NCBI GenBank assembly: GCA_001310415.1 | Contig: BAXE01000016.1 | Location: 42,013 to 106,012, forward strand | DNA from: Enterovibrio sp. JCM 19048 | GTDB taxonomy: Bacteria; Pseudomonadota; Gammaproteobacteria; Enterobacterales; Vibrionaceae | DNA: 64,000 bases | Direction of reading: 5' to 3' | Shown here: positions 24,460 to 35,370 of the stretch, one piece after another | How positions within the stretch are numbered: position 1 is the first letter of the stretch | Layout of the letters: each line of letters begins with the position of its first letter | The notes under the pieces: model-generated | Database searches by the model: none | What the model saw: only the letters and a program-made list of their open reading frames with translations | What the model was told of the DNA's origin: nothing | Position numbers and translations under genes: made by a program

Positions 24460-26170
24460 TTTGATCCCCTTCCTTAAACTGTACAAAAAACACTGGTTCG
24501 GCCTAACACTGGGCATGCTGTTGTCCTTTGCCACACTCGCTTCCGCTATTGGCCTGCTGACACTGTCTGGCTGGTTTATCGCCGCATCGGCAGTGGCTGG
24601 CTTACTGGCAACAGCGAACTTTAACTACATGCTGCCTGCAGCCGGTGTTCGCGGATTTTCTATTGCACGTACCGCCGGTCGCTGGGGTGAGCGTGTCGTC
24701 AGCCACAATGCCACCTTTAAACTCTTGGCCGATCTGCGAATTTTCTTTTTTGACAAGCTGACCCCGCTTATTCCGGGCAAAGCAGCAAACTTACGCGATG
24801 CTGACATCCTCAACCGCCTGGTTGCCGATGTCGATGCCATGGACACGTTTACCTGCGCTTGTCAGTCCGCTGATTGTCGGCGTATTAGGTATTCTTGGGA
24901 TCAGTGGATTCCTGTACTGGTTTGAACCGTCACTTGGCATTACCCTGGGTGCTATCCTGCTGTCATTGATGCTGGTATTGCCTGTGGTGTTCTATCACCT
25001 TGGTAAACCTCACGGGGCAGAAATCACGAAGGCAAAATCCGATCTGCGTATCGCGCTGCTGGATTGGCTACAAGGCCACGCAGAGCTGCAAATTTTTGGC
25101 GCGGCAGAGCGCTACCGCCAACATGCTGTCCATGCAGAGAAACGCCTGCTGAACGCACAACGCCAGATGGCTGGGATCACCGGCCTTGCCAATGGTGTGT
25201 TACTGGCTGCCAACGGTTTAACTTTAGTGCTGATGCTCTGGCTGGCGGCAGATGGTATTGGCGGCGAATTGCCAAATCCGTATGTTGCATGGTCGCCTTT
25301 GCCACGATGGCAAGTTTTGAGCTGATGATGCCAGTTGCAGGAGCATTCCAGTACTTGAGCCAAACGGTAACCTCGGCCAAACGCCTGAATGAAATCATTG
25401 AAGCAGAGCCGGAGACACCTTTTGACCCAACTGGCTATAACAACACTGCGAAAGGCGCTATCCAGTTCGACAATGTGAGCTTTACTTATGCCGGTGCAGA
25501 AAAAGCGGCGGTGAATTCAGTTTCACTGACCATTAACGCCGGTGAAAAGGTGGCATTGCTCGGCCGTACCGGTTGCGGTAAGTCTACCCTGCTCCAGCTG
25601 CTGACCCGTTCCTGGGATCCTTCACAAGGCACCGTAAGCATTGACAGCACACCGTTGACCAAATGGCGTGAGTCGGCACTTCGCAGCTCAATTGCAGTTG
25701 TCAGCCAACGTGTCGATGTGTTTAACGGCTCGCTTCGCCACAATCTTGCAATGGCAAAAACGGGAGCCAGTGACGAAGAACTGACCGCTGCGCTGGAACA
25801 AGTTGGCCTACATGCGCTGCTGGAAGGCCCAGGGCTGGATGTTTGGCTGGGAGACGGTGGTCGACAGCTTTCCCGGTGGCGAGCGCCGCCGTCTGGGGAT
25901 TGCACGTGCGCTGCTGCGCGACGCACCAATCCTGTTGCTGGATGAGCCAACCGAAGGATTGGATGTGCAGACAGAACAGCAAATCCTGTCGCTCTTGCTG
26001 GATCATGCAAAAGACAAAACGGTGCTTTTCATTACTCACCGTCTTGTGGGACTGGCTCAAATGGATTCAGTCTGCCTGATGGACGAAGGCGCATCATTGA
26101 ACATGGTACGCACAACACACTGAAAAATGCCGGTGGTCGCTACGCACAACTGCTACAGCGAATACAATAA
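24452..26170 (+). CDS. cydC: Thiol exporter subunit CydC (several frameshifts)
   Basis: About 573 residues, exactly the E. coli length, once indels are repaired near 24847 and 24866 (one base lost each), 25291 (one A lost), 25872 (one C gained) and 26086 (one G lost). Partner of CydD. The membrane domain (residues 15-300) includes GVRGFSIARTAGRWGERVVSH split around residue 75. The ATPase domain has Walker A GRTGCGKSTLLQLL, signature LSGGERRRLGIARALL and Walker B ILLLDEPTEGLD. A terminator follows. It is the most damaged gene in the window. Confidence 0.93.
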
Positions 26171-26181
26171 GGTCGTTATAC

Positions 26182-26209
26182 TGAAGGGAGCATCTGCTCC
26201 CTTTTTACT
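26182..26209 (+). terminator. Terminator of cydDC
   Basis: An 8-bp stem (aagggagc/gctccctt) with loop atct and a T-run begins 14 bases after the cydC stop. Confidence 0.88.
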
Positions 26210-26228
26210 GAAATGAATAAAAGGCGCT

Positions 26229-26928
26229 ATGACGATTTACCTTCCTCCCCTGGATGAAACGATGCCGGAGCATTTCCCTTCGGTTTCCACCGCAATGGCA
26301 GACCCAGATGGTCTACTTGCTATTGGTGGTGATCTTTCCCCTGAGCGGCTAAAGGCTGCTTACTCACAAGGCATTTTCCTTGGTTTGGCATTGATGAGCC
26401 GTTGCTATGGTGGTCGCCATCAGAGCGGGCAGTGATTGATCCGACCCAGTTCACCCCCAGCCGCAGTCTGAAAAAATATGTCCGCAAGCAAGGTTACCGG
26501 GTCTCCATCAACCAAGCCTTTGAAGAGGTAATTGAGCACTGTGCGCTTATCCGTGGTGAAAATAAGGTCTGGATTACTGAGGAAATGCGCACCGCGTATA
26601 CCCGACTCCACAAGCTTGGCTCGGCGCACAGCATTGAAGTATGGCAGGGTGATGCATTGATTGGTGGTCTATATGGCGTGGGCGTTGGGACGCTGTTTTG
26701 CGGTGAATCCATGTTCTCTCTCAAGACCAATGCCTCCAAAACCGCGCTTTGGTACTTTTGTGAGCATTTCACGCTCCATGGCGGAAAACTTATCGACTGT
26801 CAGATGATGACAGAGCACCTGGCATCACTAGGCGCCAAGCCACTGGCCAGAGACACTTTTATTTCCAGATTGCAGACGCTTAAACAGCAGGTCACCAGCC
26901 CAGCTTTGTTCCGTTCACAGTGGATTGA
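26229..26928 (+). CDS. aat: Leucyl/phenylalanyl-tRNA-protein transferase (frameshifted)
   Basis: About 233 residues (E. coli 234). It adds Leu or Phe to proteins with N-terminal Arg or Lys, marking them for ClpS/ClpAP. The start [20 protein letters not shown] is typical. One C is missing near 26389, so the motif [17 protein letters not shown] is split. Conserved blocks continue: [29 protein letters not shown] and [15 protein letters not shown]. In the sequence as given, the frame runs on into bpt without a stop. A TGA at 26926-26928 would end the gene at normal length if one further base, for example a G in TGG, were restored. Confidence 0.9.
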
Positions 26929-26936
26929 GCTCAACC

Positions 26937-27634
26937 ATGCTAGCCGTCCGATTAAATTTGGCGTCATGGCGCCATCAAATTGCAGTTATTTGCCCGCCCA
27001 GCAAGAGTCGGTAGCTGTGCTGCTTGAACCGGATATGCACTCAGAAGAAGGGTACAACCTTCTGATCCAAAGTGGCTTCCGTCGCAGTGGTAACAATATT
27101 TATCGTCCACATTGCCTCGCCTGCACTGCCTGCCAGTCCCTGAGGATCAACGTCGCCGAATTTGCGCCTTCTAAAAGTCAGAAACGTCATATCAGCCAAC
27201 TCAAGCGCTTTCATACTGTCATCAGTGATCAATTGGACGACAACTGGTTTGCCCTGTATGAGCATTATATTTCCGTCCGGCACCGTAATGGCTCTATGTA
27301 CCCGGCCAACAAAAACGACTTTCTGAGCTTTGTACAGAGCCGCTGGCAACGCTCTCTCTATCTGCATCTCTACGAAAATGGCCAACTTGTCGCCGTCGCC
27401 GTCACGGATGTTCTGGATACCGGTTTAAGCGCGATATACAGCTTCTTCGACCCGGTGCACCCCTGGTCTCTCGGGTCATTATGTGTGCTGGCGCAAATCC
27501 GGTTGGCACAAGATTACCAGTTGCCCTGGCTCTATCTTGGTTTCCAGATTGATGAGTGTTCCGCGATGAACTACAAACGAAAGTTTAACCCCCATCAAAG
27601 ATATATTGCCGGTGAGTGGCGTAACGGAGACTAA
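26937..27634 (+). CDS. bpt: Aspartate/glutamate leucyltransferase Bpt (start region frameshifted)
   Basis: About 232 residues. Transfers Leu to proteins with N-terminal Asp or Glu, the second branch of the bacterial N-degron pathway. Family motifs: CSYLPAQQESVAVLL near residue 18, GFRRSGNNIYRPHCLACTACQSLRI (split over residues 47-71) with its cysteine cluster, RHRNGSMYP, and WLYLGFQIDECSAMNYK near 205. The open frame continues back into aat. I prefer the ATG at 26937, eight bases after the proposed aat stop, with one C restored near 26945. Otherwise the ATG at 26966 would start a protein lacking about ten residues. Confidence 0.88.
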
Positions 27635-27858
27635 GGGATATCTTGTTACACAAATTCAAGAACCCCAACACGCGTTAGCTCCCGATTCCGGCATTCATTC
27701 GTTGCGAAATTTAGTGTAAAGCTTAACCAATAGCCGATTTTTGCTGGTCAGTAGGGAGGCAAAGCGGTAAAATTCCGCCCCTAAACTTTACAGACTCAAC
27801 CAATCAAGGCATTATCTGCCGGTCAAAAATTGGCTGATCGGTAGCCCAAGAGGATTAA
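27635..27858. promoter_or_regulatory. infA upstream region
   Basis: 224 bases without a gene that must hold the infA promoter. An AAGAGGA ribosome site lies just before 27859. No clear promoter pair was chosen. Confidence 0.4.
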
Positions 27859-28077
<219 letters not shown>

Positions 28078-28095
28078 TCCTCACGTCTCGCGAAC

Positions 28096-28127
28096 ACAAA
28101 AAAACCCGGCTAATGCCGGGTTTTGTC
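28096..28127. terminator. Bidirectional terminator between infA and clpA
   Basis: A 10-bp stem (aaaacccggc/gccgggtttt) with loop taat has A- and T-runs on its two sides. Confidence 0.92.
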
Positions 28128-28141
28128 GTACTGTAAAAGGC

Positions 28142-30402
28142 TTATGCCGGTTCCATTTCATCACTGAAACTGAAAGTCAGGTTGTCGTTTTTCACGCCCA
28201 CTTTCACCGTACCGCCATTCACCAAACAACCGAACAGCAGCTCGTTTGCCAGGTTTTTCTTGACGTGTTCCTGCATGACGCGCGCCATTGGGCGTGCACC
28301 CATGGCCTTGTCGTAGCCTTTTTCTGCCAGCCATTTCTTCGCTTTGTCTGTGACTTCAAGCGACACACCACGTGCATCCAGTTGAGCCTGAAGTTCGACA
28401 ATAAATTTGTCGACGACCTGGAGAATAATGCTCTGATCCAGATGGTTGAACCAAATAATATTGTCGAGACGGTTTCTGAACTCTGGTGAGAACACCTTCT
28501 TGATTTCAGACATCGCATCATGGCTGTGATCTTGTTGAATAAGACCTATCGACTTGCGAACCGTTTCCGTGACACCCGCATTGGTGGTCATCACCAGAAT
28601 CACATTGCGGAAGTCGGCTTTACGGCCGTTGTTGTCCGTCAGGGTACCGTTATCCATCACCTGCAGCAGCAAGTTAAAGACATCCGGATGCGCCTTTTCA
28701 ATTTCATCCAGCAACACAACGCTGTGCGGGTGTTTGATGACCGCATCGGTCAACAATCCGCCCTGGTCGTATCCCACATAGCCCGGAGGTGCACCAATCA
28801 GACGGCTCACCGTGTGACGCTCCATGTACTCAGACATGTCAAAGCGCTGAAGCTCGATACCCATCGCACGCGCCAGTTGCACCGTCACTTCGGTTTTACC
28901 TACGCCGGTTGGGCCTGCAAACAGGAATGAACCAACTGGTTTATTCTCCGCCCCAAGACCTGCACGGCTCAACTTAATTGCTTCGCACAATGCACTGATG
29001 GCGTCGTCCTGTCCGAATACCAGCATTTTGAGTTTCTGCTCGAGTGACTGGAGAATATCCCGATCAGTGGAAGAGACCGATTTTTCCGGAATACGCGCCA
29101 TTTTGGCAATCATTGCCTCAATGTCTGGCACTCCGACAGTTTTCTTACGTTTGTTGGCTGGCGCAAGACGACAGCGCGCACCCGCTTCGTCAATCACGTC
29201 AATTGCCTTATCAGGCAGATGACGTTCATTGATGTATTTCGCCGACAACTCCACCGCTGCACGGATGGCTTTATTGGTGTAACGCACCTCGTGGTGTGCT
29301 TCGTATTTAGGTTTGAGCCCCATCAGGATCTTGGTGGTGTCATCCAGCGACGGCTCAAGGATATCGATTTTCTGGAAACGACGTGCCAGCGCGCGTTCTT
29401 TTTCAAAGATGCTGCTGTACTCCTGGTAGGTCGTTGAACCGATACAACGCAGTTACCGCTTGAGAGCAGTGGCTTAATCAGGTTAGCCGCATCGACTTGG
29501 CCACCAGACGCTGCACCTGCACCAATGATGGTGTGGATTTCATCAATGAACAGCACTGCGTGCTCTTCTTTTTCCAGCTGCTTGAGAATCGTTTTGAAGC
29601 GTTTTTCAAAATCACCACGATATTTAGTGCCCGCCAGCAGTGAACCGATGTCCAGCGAGTAAATCACACAATCTTTGATGATATCCGGCACCTGACCTTC
29701 TTCAATGCACCAGGCCAGACCTTCTGCAATCGCCGTTTTACCCACGCCAGCTTCACCCACCAGCAGTGGGTTGTTTTTACGGCGGCGACATAGCACCTGA
29801 ATAGTACGTTCCAGCTCTTTGTCGCGGCCGATAAGTGGGTCAATACCACCAACACGTGCCAGTTGGTTCAGGTTGGTTGCGAAGTTCTCAAGACGTTCTT
29901 CACCGCCTTCAACCGCTGCCTCATCAGAGGACAGATCCGCACCGGGCAGATCTTCATCACTGCTGGCAGATTTGGTGGTGCCATGAGAGATGTAGTTAAC
30001 GACATCCAATCGGCTAATGTCATTTTTCTTCAGCAGGTAAGCTGCATGGGATTCCTGCTCGCTGAAAATAGCGACCAGTACGTTGGCACCGCTCACTTCA
30101 CTACGACCCGATGACTGAACATGGAAAACAGCACGTTGAAGTACGCGTTGGAAGCTCAGTGTGGGTTGTGTTTCACGGTTGTCGTCATCGACAGGGATGA
30201 GCGGTGTGGTTTGTTCAATAAATGCTTCTAGCTCTTTTCGAAGAGCATCAAGGTCGGCGCGACAGGCGAGCAAAGCTTCGCGGGCTGCCACATTCTCCAG
30301 AAGCGCCAATAGCAGGTGCTCGACCGTCATAAATTCATGACGTTTTTCACGTGCTCTCGCAAAAGCCCCGTTGAGGCTAGCTTCAAGTTCTTTATTTAGC
30401 AT
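28142..30402 (-). CDS. clpA: ATP-dependent Clp protease ATP-binding subunit ClpA (frameshifted)
   Basis: About 753 residues after restoring one C near 29452. Hexameric AAA+ unfoldase that feeds ClpP. The N-domain (residues 1-140, [19 protein letters not shown]) is the ClpS docking site. The first ATPase has Walker [16 protein letters not shown] near 213 and Walker [16 protein letters not shown] near 282. The second has [15 protein letters not shown] near 494 and [13 protein letters not shown] near 560. It sits 60 bases downstream of clpS on the same strand. With aat and bpt nearby this forms a complete N-degron recognition set apart from ClpP. Confidence 0.96.
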
Positions 30403-30462
30403 AAGGCACCTCCCTCAAATACCACATTACGGTGTGCCGGAGAAAACGGTGTTTCTCCTTAC

Positions 30463-30783
30463 CTAAGCTTTTTCCATCGTACACAACAAAGGGTGTTGAT
30501 GTTCTTTCGCATAGGTCATCACCTGCGCAACTTTCATTTCGGCTACTTCTGCGGTGTATACGCCACAGATAGCGCGTCCTTCATAATGCACTGTCAGCAT
30601 CAGCTGTGTCGCCCGCTCCAAATCCATGGAAAAGAACCGCTGTAATACCTCTACCACAAATTCCATTGGGGTGTAATCATCATTGTTTAACACCACTTTA
30701 TACAAGGAAGGCGGCTTTACTTTTGTCTCTTCCGCTTCTTTAACGTCAGAATCCGGAACAATCCACTCGTACATTTTACTCAT
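30463..30783 (-). CDS. clpS: ClpA adaptor ClpS
   Basis: 106 residues, intact. Binds N-terminal Leu, Phe, Tyr or Trp and delivers the protein to ClpAP. The conserved core is present: [20 protein letters not shown] near residue 28 with the N-degron-binding Asn-Asp-Asp, and [18 protein letters not shown] near 66 with the pocket histidine. The tail resembles E. coli ClpS ([10 protein letters not shown]). It is upstream of clpA in a two-gene operon. Confidence 0.97.
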   Translation of the reverse strand: MSKMYEWIVPDSDVKEAEETKVKPPSLYKVVLNNDDYTPMEFVVEVLQRFFSMDLERATQLMLTVHYEGRAICGVYTAEVAEMKVAQVMTYAKEHQHPLLCTMEKA

Positions 30784-31583
30784 AACTACTTACAATCTTT
30801 AAGGTAGCTCATCTGTTCTTTACAAAACAAACATTTATGCGTCAGATTTGCAGATTGAGACTGCCAACACAAGAATGTCTACCTCTATTTAAAACGTAAT
30901 GCACAGATTGTATTCCAGCAACCGCTGCAATGCTATCTTGTCGCCATCCACTTTCATAAAGTACTACCAAAGTAGAAATTCAATTCACTTAAATTTTCAT
31001 TAGGCTTTTCTGACATCTTCCGTCCATCCACCCCACCTTAAATTGTAGTGATTTTTGTACACGCAAAGAGGCATTTACAGTGACTCACAAATGCAACAAT
31101 AGTCTCGAATTCTGCGAAGTTATTTCCCGCAACAAATATTTAAACGCCATTCATCAGCGAGAAAAATATCTAACTCAAGCCGTATTAATGAGTTAGCACA
31201 CTATTGATAAACTCTCTAAACACAGTATTGAATTCATGCAATTAACGACAATCCGAATGCTCTTCTACTTTGAAACAGCATTGTCGACAACTTATACAGT
31301 TATAAATTAGTAAGCATTATCAAGATCTTATTGGCTGAAAAAAGGTTTCATTTATGAAACTTAATTAACAAAAATGATACCCACATCATCCTTCTGCCAG
31401 AACGTTGGCTATTTTTATTAAAATGTTGTTATATGAAGCCTCGCACGCTTGACTGTCTAAATCTTTCTACTAGAGTGTGAATTGTAGTAAAAACATACAG
31501 CTTCAATTACGACTGAGTAAGAAGATAGCGCTCGTAGGTTTTACTCATAGTTATGCAATTTGAATGCAAGAGGGATGTTTCGC
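30784..31583. other. Long AT-rich intergenic region between clpS and cspD
   Basis: 800 bases with divergent genes on each side. No credible coding frame appears. It must carry the clpS-clpA promoter and the cspD promoter with a leader. Short inverted repeats occur (for example tttcat/atgaaa near 31348), without a T-run. A small RNA could lie here, but nothing identifies one. Confidence 0.4.
31449..31476 (+). promoter_or_regulatory. Candidate cspD promoter
   Basis: TTGACT and TAGAGT are separated by 16 bases. Transcription from it would give a leader of about 100 bases before the cspD start, typical for cold-shock family genes. The -10 match is only moderate. Confidence 0.4.
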
Positions 31584-31805
31584 ATGGCAACTGGTACAGT
31601 TAAATGGTTTAACAATGCTAAAGGGTTCGGATTTATCTGCCCTGACGAAGGTGAAGGCGATATATTCGCGCATTATTCAACAATTCAAATGGACGGTTAT
31701 CGCACGCTCAAAGCAGGCCAGACCGTGAACTACGAAGTGCAGGAAGGTCCAAAGGGTTACCACGCCAGCCAAATTGTTCCAGTAGAAAACGAAGCCCCTA
31801 AATAA
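31584..31805 (+). CDS. cspD: Cold-shock-like protein CspD
   Basis: 73 residues, intact. Single cold-shock OB fold with RNP1 KGFGFICPDE and RNP2-like DIFAHYSTI motifs. The start MATGTVKWFNNAKG has GAGGG nine bases upstream. CspD in E. coli binds single-stranded DNA, inhibits replication in stationary phase and lies divergent from clpS as here, which supports the name over other Csp paralogues. The sequence FAHYSTIQMDGYRTLKAGQ matches CspD rather than CspA. Confidence 0.95.
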   Translation: MATGTVKWFNNAKGFGFICPDEGEGDIFAHYSTIQMDGYRTLKAGQTVNYEVQEGPKGYHASQIVPVENEAPK

Positions 31806-31850
31806 AAAGAGTTGCTATCACATTTTTTGCTGCCGAAAGGTCGAGTTGAG

Positions 31851-31884
31851 AAAGAGTGAACTAAGGTTCGCTCTTTTTGTTTTG
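31851..31884 (+). terminator. Terminator of cspD
   Basis: A 9-bp stem with one wobble (agagtgaac/gttcgctct) and loop taag is followed by TTTTTGTTTTGTTG. Confidence 0.8.
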
Positions 31885-32313
31885 TTGTTTTCCTACAAAT
31901 TCTCCCTACCCTTCTCTACATTCGTTTCTCCCTATAATTCCAGAAGACGACAAAATGCCCCCTCACGTCCCTCCTTTATAGCTGATGAGTCAAGCATGGC
32001 ACTTTACTGTTACACCCAAACAACCTAAAGATGCAGGATTCAGCGAGATCGACTGGCATTGTGATCGTGGCGTTTCTTTGTCGGTGTGGTCACCGCCATC
32101 AAAAAGGAACAATAAAGAGTGCGGCGTCAGTCAACCCGCCCGACGGGAGGACATCAATGCGAGCATCTTCAAGTCGTTTGGGTGTAGTCCCCGCTTTGAT
32201 TTGGAGTAGTCCCAAGAGTGGAACTCATAAAATCCGTTTCGCCTGCCTACATTGAATTTACATCGCTTTAGCGTCTCATGCGCAGACGTATGACGATGAT
32301 TGCAGGAGGAACA
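31885..32313. other. Intergenic stretch with no recognised gene
   Basis: About 430 bases between the cspD terminator and the peroxidase gene. The right half (32040-32240) is more GC-rich and coding-like than the left. The longest frame (31985-32209, 74 codons) has no ribosome site and no family I recognise. It may be a gene remnant or leader. An AGGAGG site near 32305 belongs to the next gene. Confidence 0.35.
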
Positions 32314-33806
32314 ATGAAGACGACTCTTTATGCATCAGGAATTATCCTTACCCATTTTTTTTCATCCTTTTCCTATGCCAGTACTATCGACCATCGCAGT
32401 GAAAGATGGCTCGACGACAACCTCTCCAAAAAAATCTCACATTTTTCCCTGACCGGTGAACCAGCAAAACACCGTACTTTGCCTTCCATTCACTCTCCGA
32501 AAGCCCAGCTTGGAAAGTTGCTGTTTTTCAGCAAAATCCAGAGCGGAAACTTTGATACCGCTTGCGTGAGCTGCCATCACCCAACACTCGGCGGGGCCGA
32601 CGCACTGTCAATCTCAATTGGTGTCGATGCAACCAACCCTGACATGTTAGGCCCCGGAAGAGAACATCGCCCAACAGCAGTGAATTACGATGGTGGCCCA
32701 ACAATGCCGAGAAATGTGCCGACCTCTTTCAACCTGGGGTTTTGGGACACCCATATTTTTCATGATGGTCGGATTGAGGCTATGTTGCCGGTTCCTTACC
32801 AAAATGGCTCCGTTGGCCCGATCAGCACGCCTGATTCAGGAATTGGTGTGCCTGATCCCTCTGCGGGAGCCAACCTTTCCCATGCTCAGGCAGGCTTCCC
32901 GATTACACCGAAAGAAGAGATGCGCGGCTTTACATTTGCGCCGGATAAATCGAACCAGGAAATCAGGGATCTGATTGCAGCGAGACTTCGGGGCGAGCTT
33001 GAGCCACTTCAGATAAACAACTGGCCGACCCTTTTCCGTCAAGCCTATAACAAACCCAATGCTCCCCTTAATGAAGTGATAAACAGCCACTCTATCCGGG
33101 AAGTTTTGGGCGAGTACATGCGCTCCCAGGCTTTTGTCGAAAACCGCTGGTACAACTATATCAAAGGAGAAAAATCAGCACTCAGCCTTGCAGAGAAAAG
33201 AGGAGCGCTGAAGTTTTTTTCTAAACGTCCAGATGGCGGATTCAACTGCCAATCCTGCCACCGGGGTGACTTGATGACTGACGAGGGGTTCCACAATATC
33301 GCGGTACCTCAAATTGGTCGGGGCAAAGGGGACGGAGACACAGGCACCAATGATTTTGGCCGATACAGAGAAACGTTTATCTATCGTGATGCGTTTGCAT
33401 TCAGGACACCGTCACTCATCAATGTAGAGATGACTTCGCCCTATGGACATGACGGTGCATTCAACACCCTAGAAGGAATCATTCGTCACCATATGGACCC
33501 ATTCTATTCAGTTGCACTCTATTCCTATGATGGTCCCCAAGCCCACATCCAAATGGGAGACTGGCACTCCAATACCCGAGAAGCACTTTGGGCAATGTTT
33601 CTACAGCAAACGATGGGGTTAAGCAAACTCAGATCGCCCTATTTCTACACTGAAACTGACATCAATGATTTGGCCGCTTTCATGCGTTCGCTGACCGACC
33701 CTGTACGAAGAGCCGGGAGTGTCTGACGCCTTGGTTGGTCGATGATGATCAGGACCCTGACGGCTTGCGCGTCTATGCCGTCGATGAAAATTTCAATCCT
33801 ATGTAG
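32314..33806 (+). CDS. Secreted di-haem cytochrome c peroxidase / MauG family protein (frameshifted)
   Basis: About 497 residues after restoring one C near 33700, which extends the end to ECLTPWLVDDDQDPDGLRVY. Signal peptide MKTTLYASGIILTHFFSSFSYA; the start at 32314 has AGGAGG upstream. Two c-type haem sites are visible: CVSCHH near residue 86 and CQSCHR near 315. Conserved peroxidase-family segments include LGKLLFFSKIQSGNFDTACVSC (split over residues 65-88), VPTSFNLGFWDTHIFHDGR and RTPSLINVEMTSPYGHDGAF. It acts in the periplasm as a peroxidase or as an oxidant of another protein or compound. The length exceeds classical CcpA (about 330) and is closer to MauG-like members. The substrate is unknown. 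Confidence 0.87.
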
Positions 33807-33807
33807 A

Positions 33808-33838
33808 AACAAAAAACCCGGCCAAAGCCGGGTTTTTC
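33808..33838. terminator. Bidirectional terminator
   Basis: An 8-bp stem (aacccggc/gccgggtt) with loop caaa is flanked by A- and T-runs between the converging peroxidase gene and icd. Confidence 0.92.
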
Positions 33839-33853
33839 TTCATCAGAACCAAA

Positions 33854-35100
33854 TTACATTTGGTCAATCATGTCTTGCGCGAACTCAGAACACTTACGCA
33901 GTGTTGCACCGTCCATCAAACGCTCAAAGTCATAGGTCACAGTCTTATTGCTGATCGCTTTTTCCATTGAGCTGATGATGAGGTCAGCCGCTTCAGTCCA
34001 ACCCATGTGACGCAGCATCATTTCAGCAGACAGGATCAGAGAACCAGGGTTCACCTTGTCCTGACCCGCATACTTAGGCGCAGTACCGTGGGTCGCTTCG
34101 AACAGAGCAACGCCATCACCGATGTTTGCACCCGGTGCGATACCAATACCACCAACCTGTGCAGCCAGTGCATCAGAGATGTAGTCACCGTTCAGGTTCA
34201 TGGTTGCAATCACATCGTATTCTGCAGGACGCAGCAGGATTTGTTGCAGGAACGCATCTGCGATAACGTCTTTGATGATGATTTCTTTACCCGTATTAGT
34301 TCTTCAGAGACATCCATGGACCGCCGTCCAGAAGCTCGGCACCAAACTCTTCTTTCGCAACTTCGTAGCCCCAGTCTTTAAATGCACCTTCGGTAAACTT
34401 CATGATGTTACCTTTGTGCACTATGGTCATCGAATCACGGTCGTTGTCGATGGTGTACTGGATTGCAGCGCGTACCAGGCGCTTGGTACCTTCTTCAGAT
34501 ACAGGCTTGATACCAATACCACACTGCTCTGGGAAACGGATTTTGGTCGCACCCATTTCTTCACGCAGGAACTTAATCACTTTGTCTGCTTCAGCAGTGC
34601 CAGCTTTGAACTCAACACCCGCATAGATATCTTCCGAGTTTTCACGGTAGATAACCATGTCAGTCAGTTCTGGTTGTTTCAGTGGCTTGGCACGCCTTCA
34701 AAATAACGTACTGGGCGCGCACAGATGTAGAGATCCAGCTCCTGGCGCAGGGCTACGTTCAAAGAACGGATACCACCGCCAACAGGCGTTGTCAGAGGAC
34801 CTTTAATAGAAACTTTGTATTCACGAATAAAATCCAGTGTTTCAGCCGGCAGCCACTGGTCTTCACCATAGACTTGGGTTGATTTCTCACCGGTGTAGAT
34901 TTCCATCCAGGAGATCTTACGGTCACCGCCGTAAGCTTTCGCTACCGCCGCATCAACGACTTTGATCATTGCAGGACTAACGTCAACACCAATACCATCA
35001 CCTTCGATGTAAGGGATCACAGGTTGTTAGGAACGACCAGCTTGCCGCTTTCGTCAATTGCAATTTTCTCACCAGCTGGTACGACTACTTTACTTTCCAT
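33854..35100 (-). CDS. icd: Isocitrate dehydrogenase (NADP; three frameshifts)
   Basis: 416 residues, the exact E. coli length, after restoring bases near 35024 (one), 34693 (one) and 34304 (two). Oxidises isocitrate to 2-oxoglutarate in the TCA cycle. [21 protein letters not shown] lies near residue 30 (split by motif), the phosphorylation-loop sequence [21 protein letters not shown] (shown over residues 105-125) contains the regulatory serine, and [16 protein letters not shown] and [17 protein letters not shown] are typical. NADP preference is inferred from the E. coli-type sequence. It is divergent from rluE, as in E. coli. Confidence 0.96.
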
Positions 35101-35370
35101 TTAATTCTCCTAGCGTCCATTTGTTATTTTGCGCTTACCAAACAGAACAATTTGCTGTCGCACTACGACGTGTCTAACAACTCCTTGTAGCACGTCAGAT
35201 TATTGTTCTGCTTGGTAGATACTTGAACGGTCTGAATTTGATTAATTTCAGATAGCTTTAGTATTACATGCGGGCAAAAGAATACTGTAAATCCCGCAAC
35301 ACGCCAATCACATTATTCCATGTATAATACCGAGGTCTCATTTGTTACCAGACCCGATTGACACGACTTC
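35101..35370. promoter_or_regulatory. Divergent icd/rluE promoter region
   Basis: 270 bases between divergent starts. It includes an inverted repeat around 35140-35215 (gaacaat/attgttc) that could be an operator, for example for a TCA-cycle regulator. I cannot name the regulator. Confidence 0.4.
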
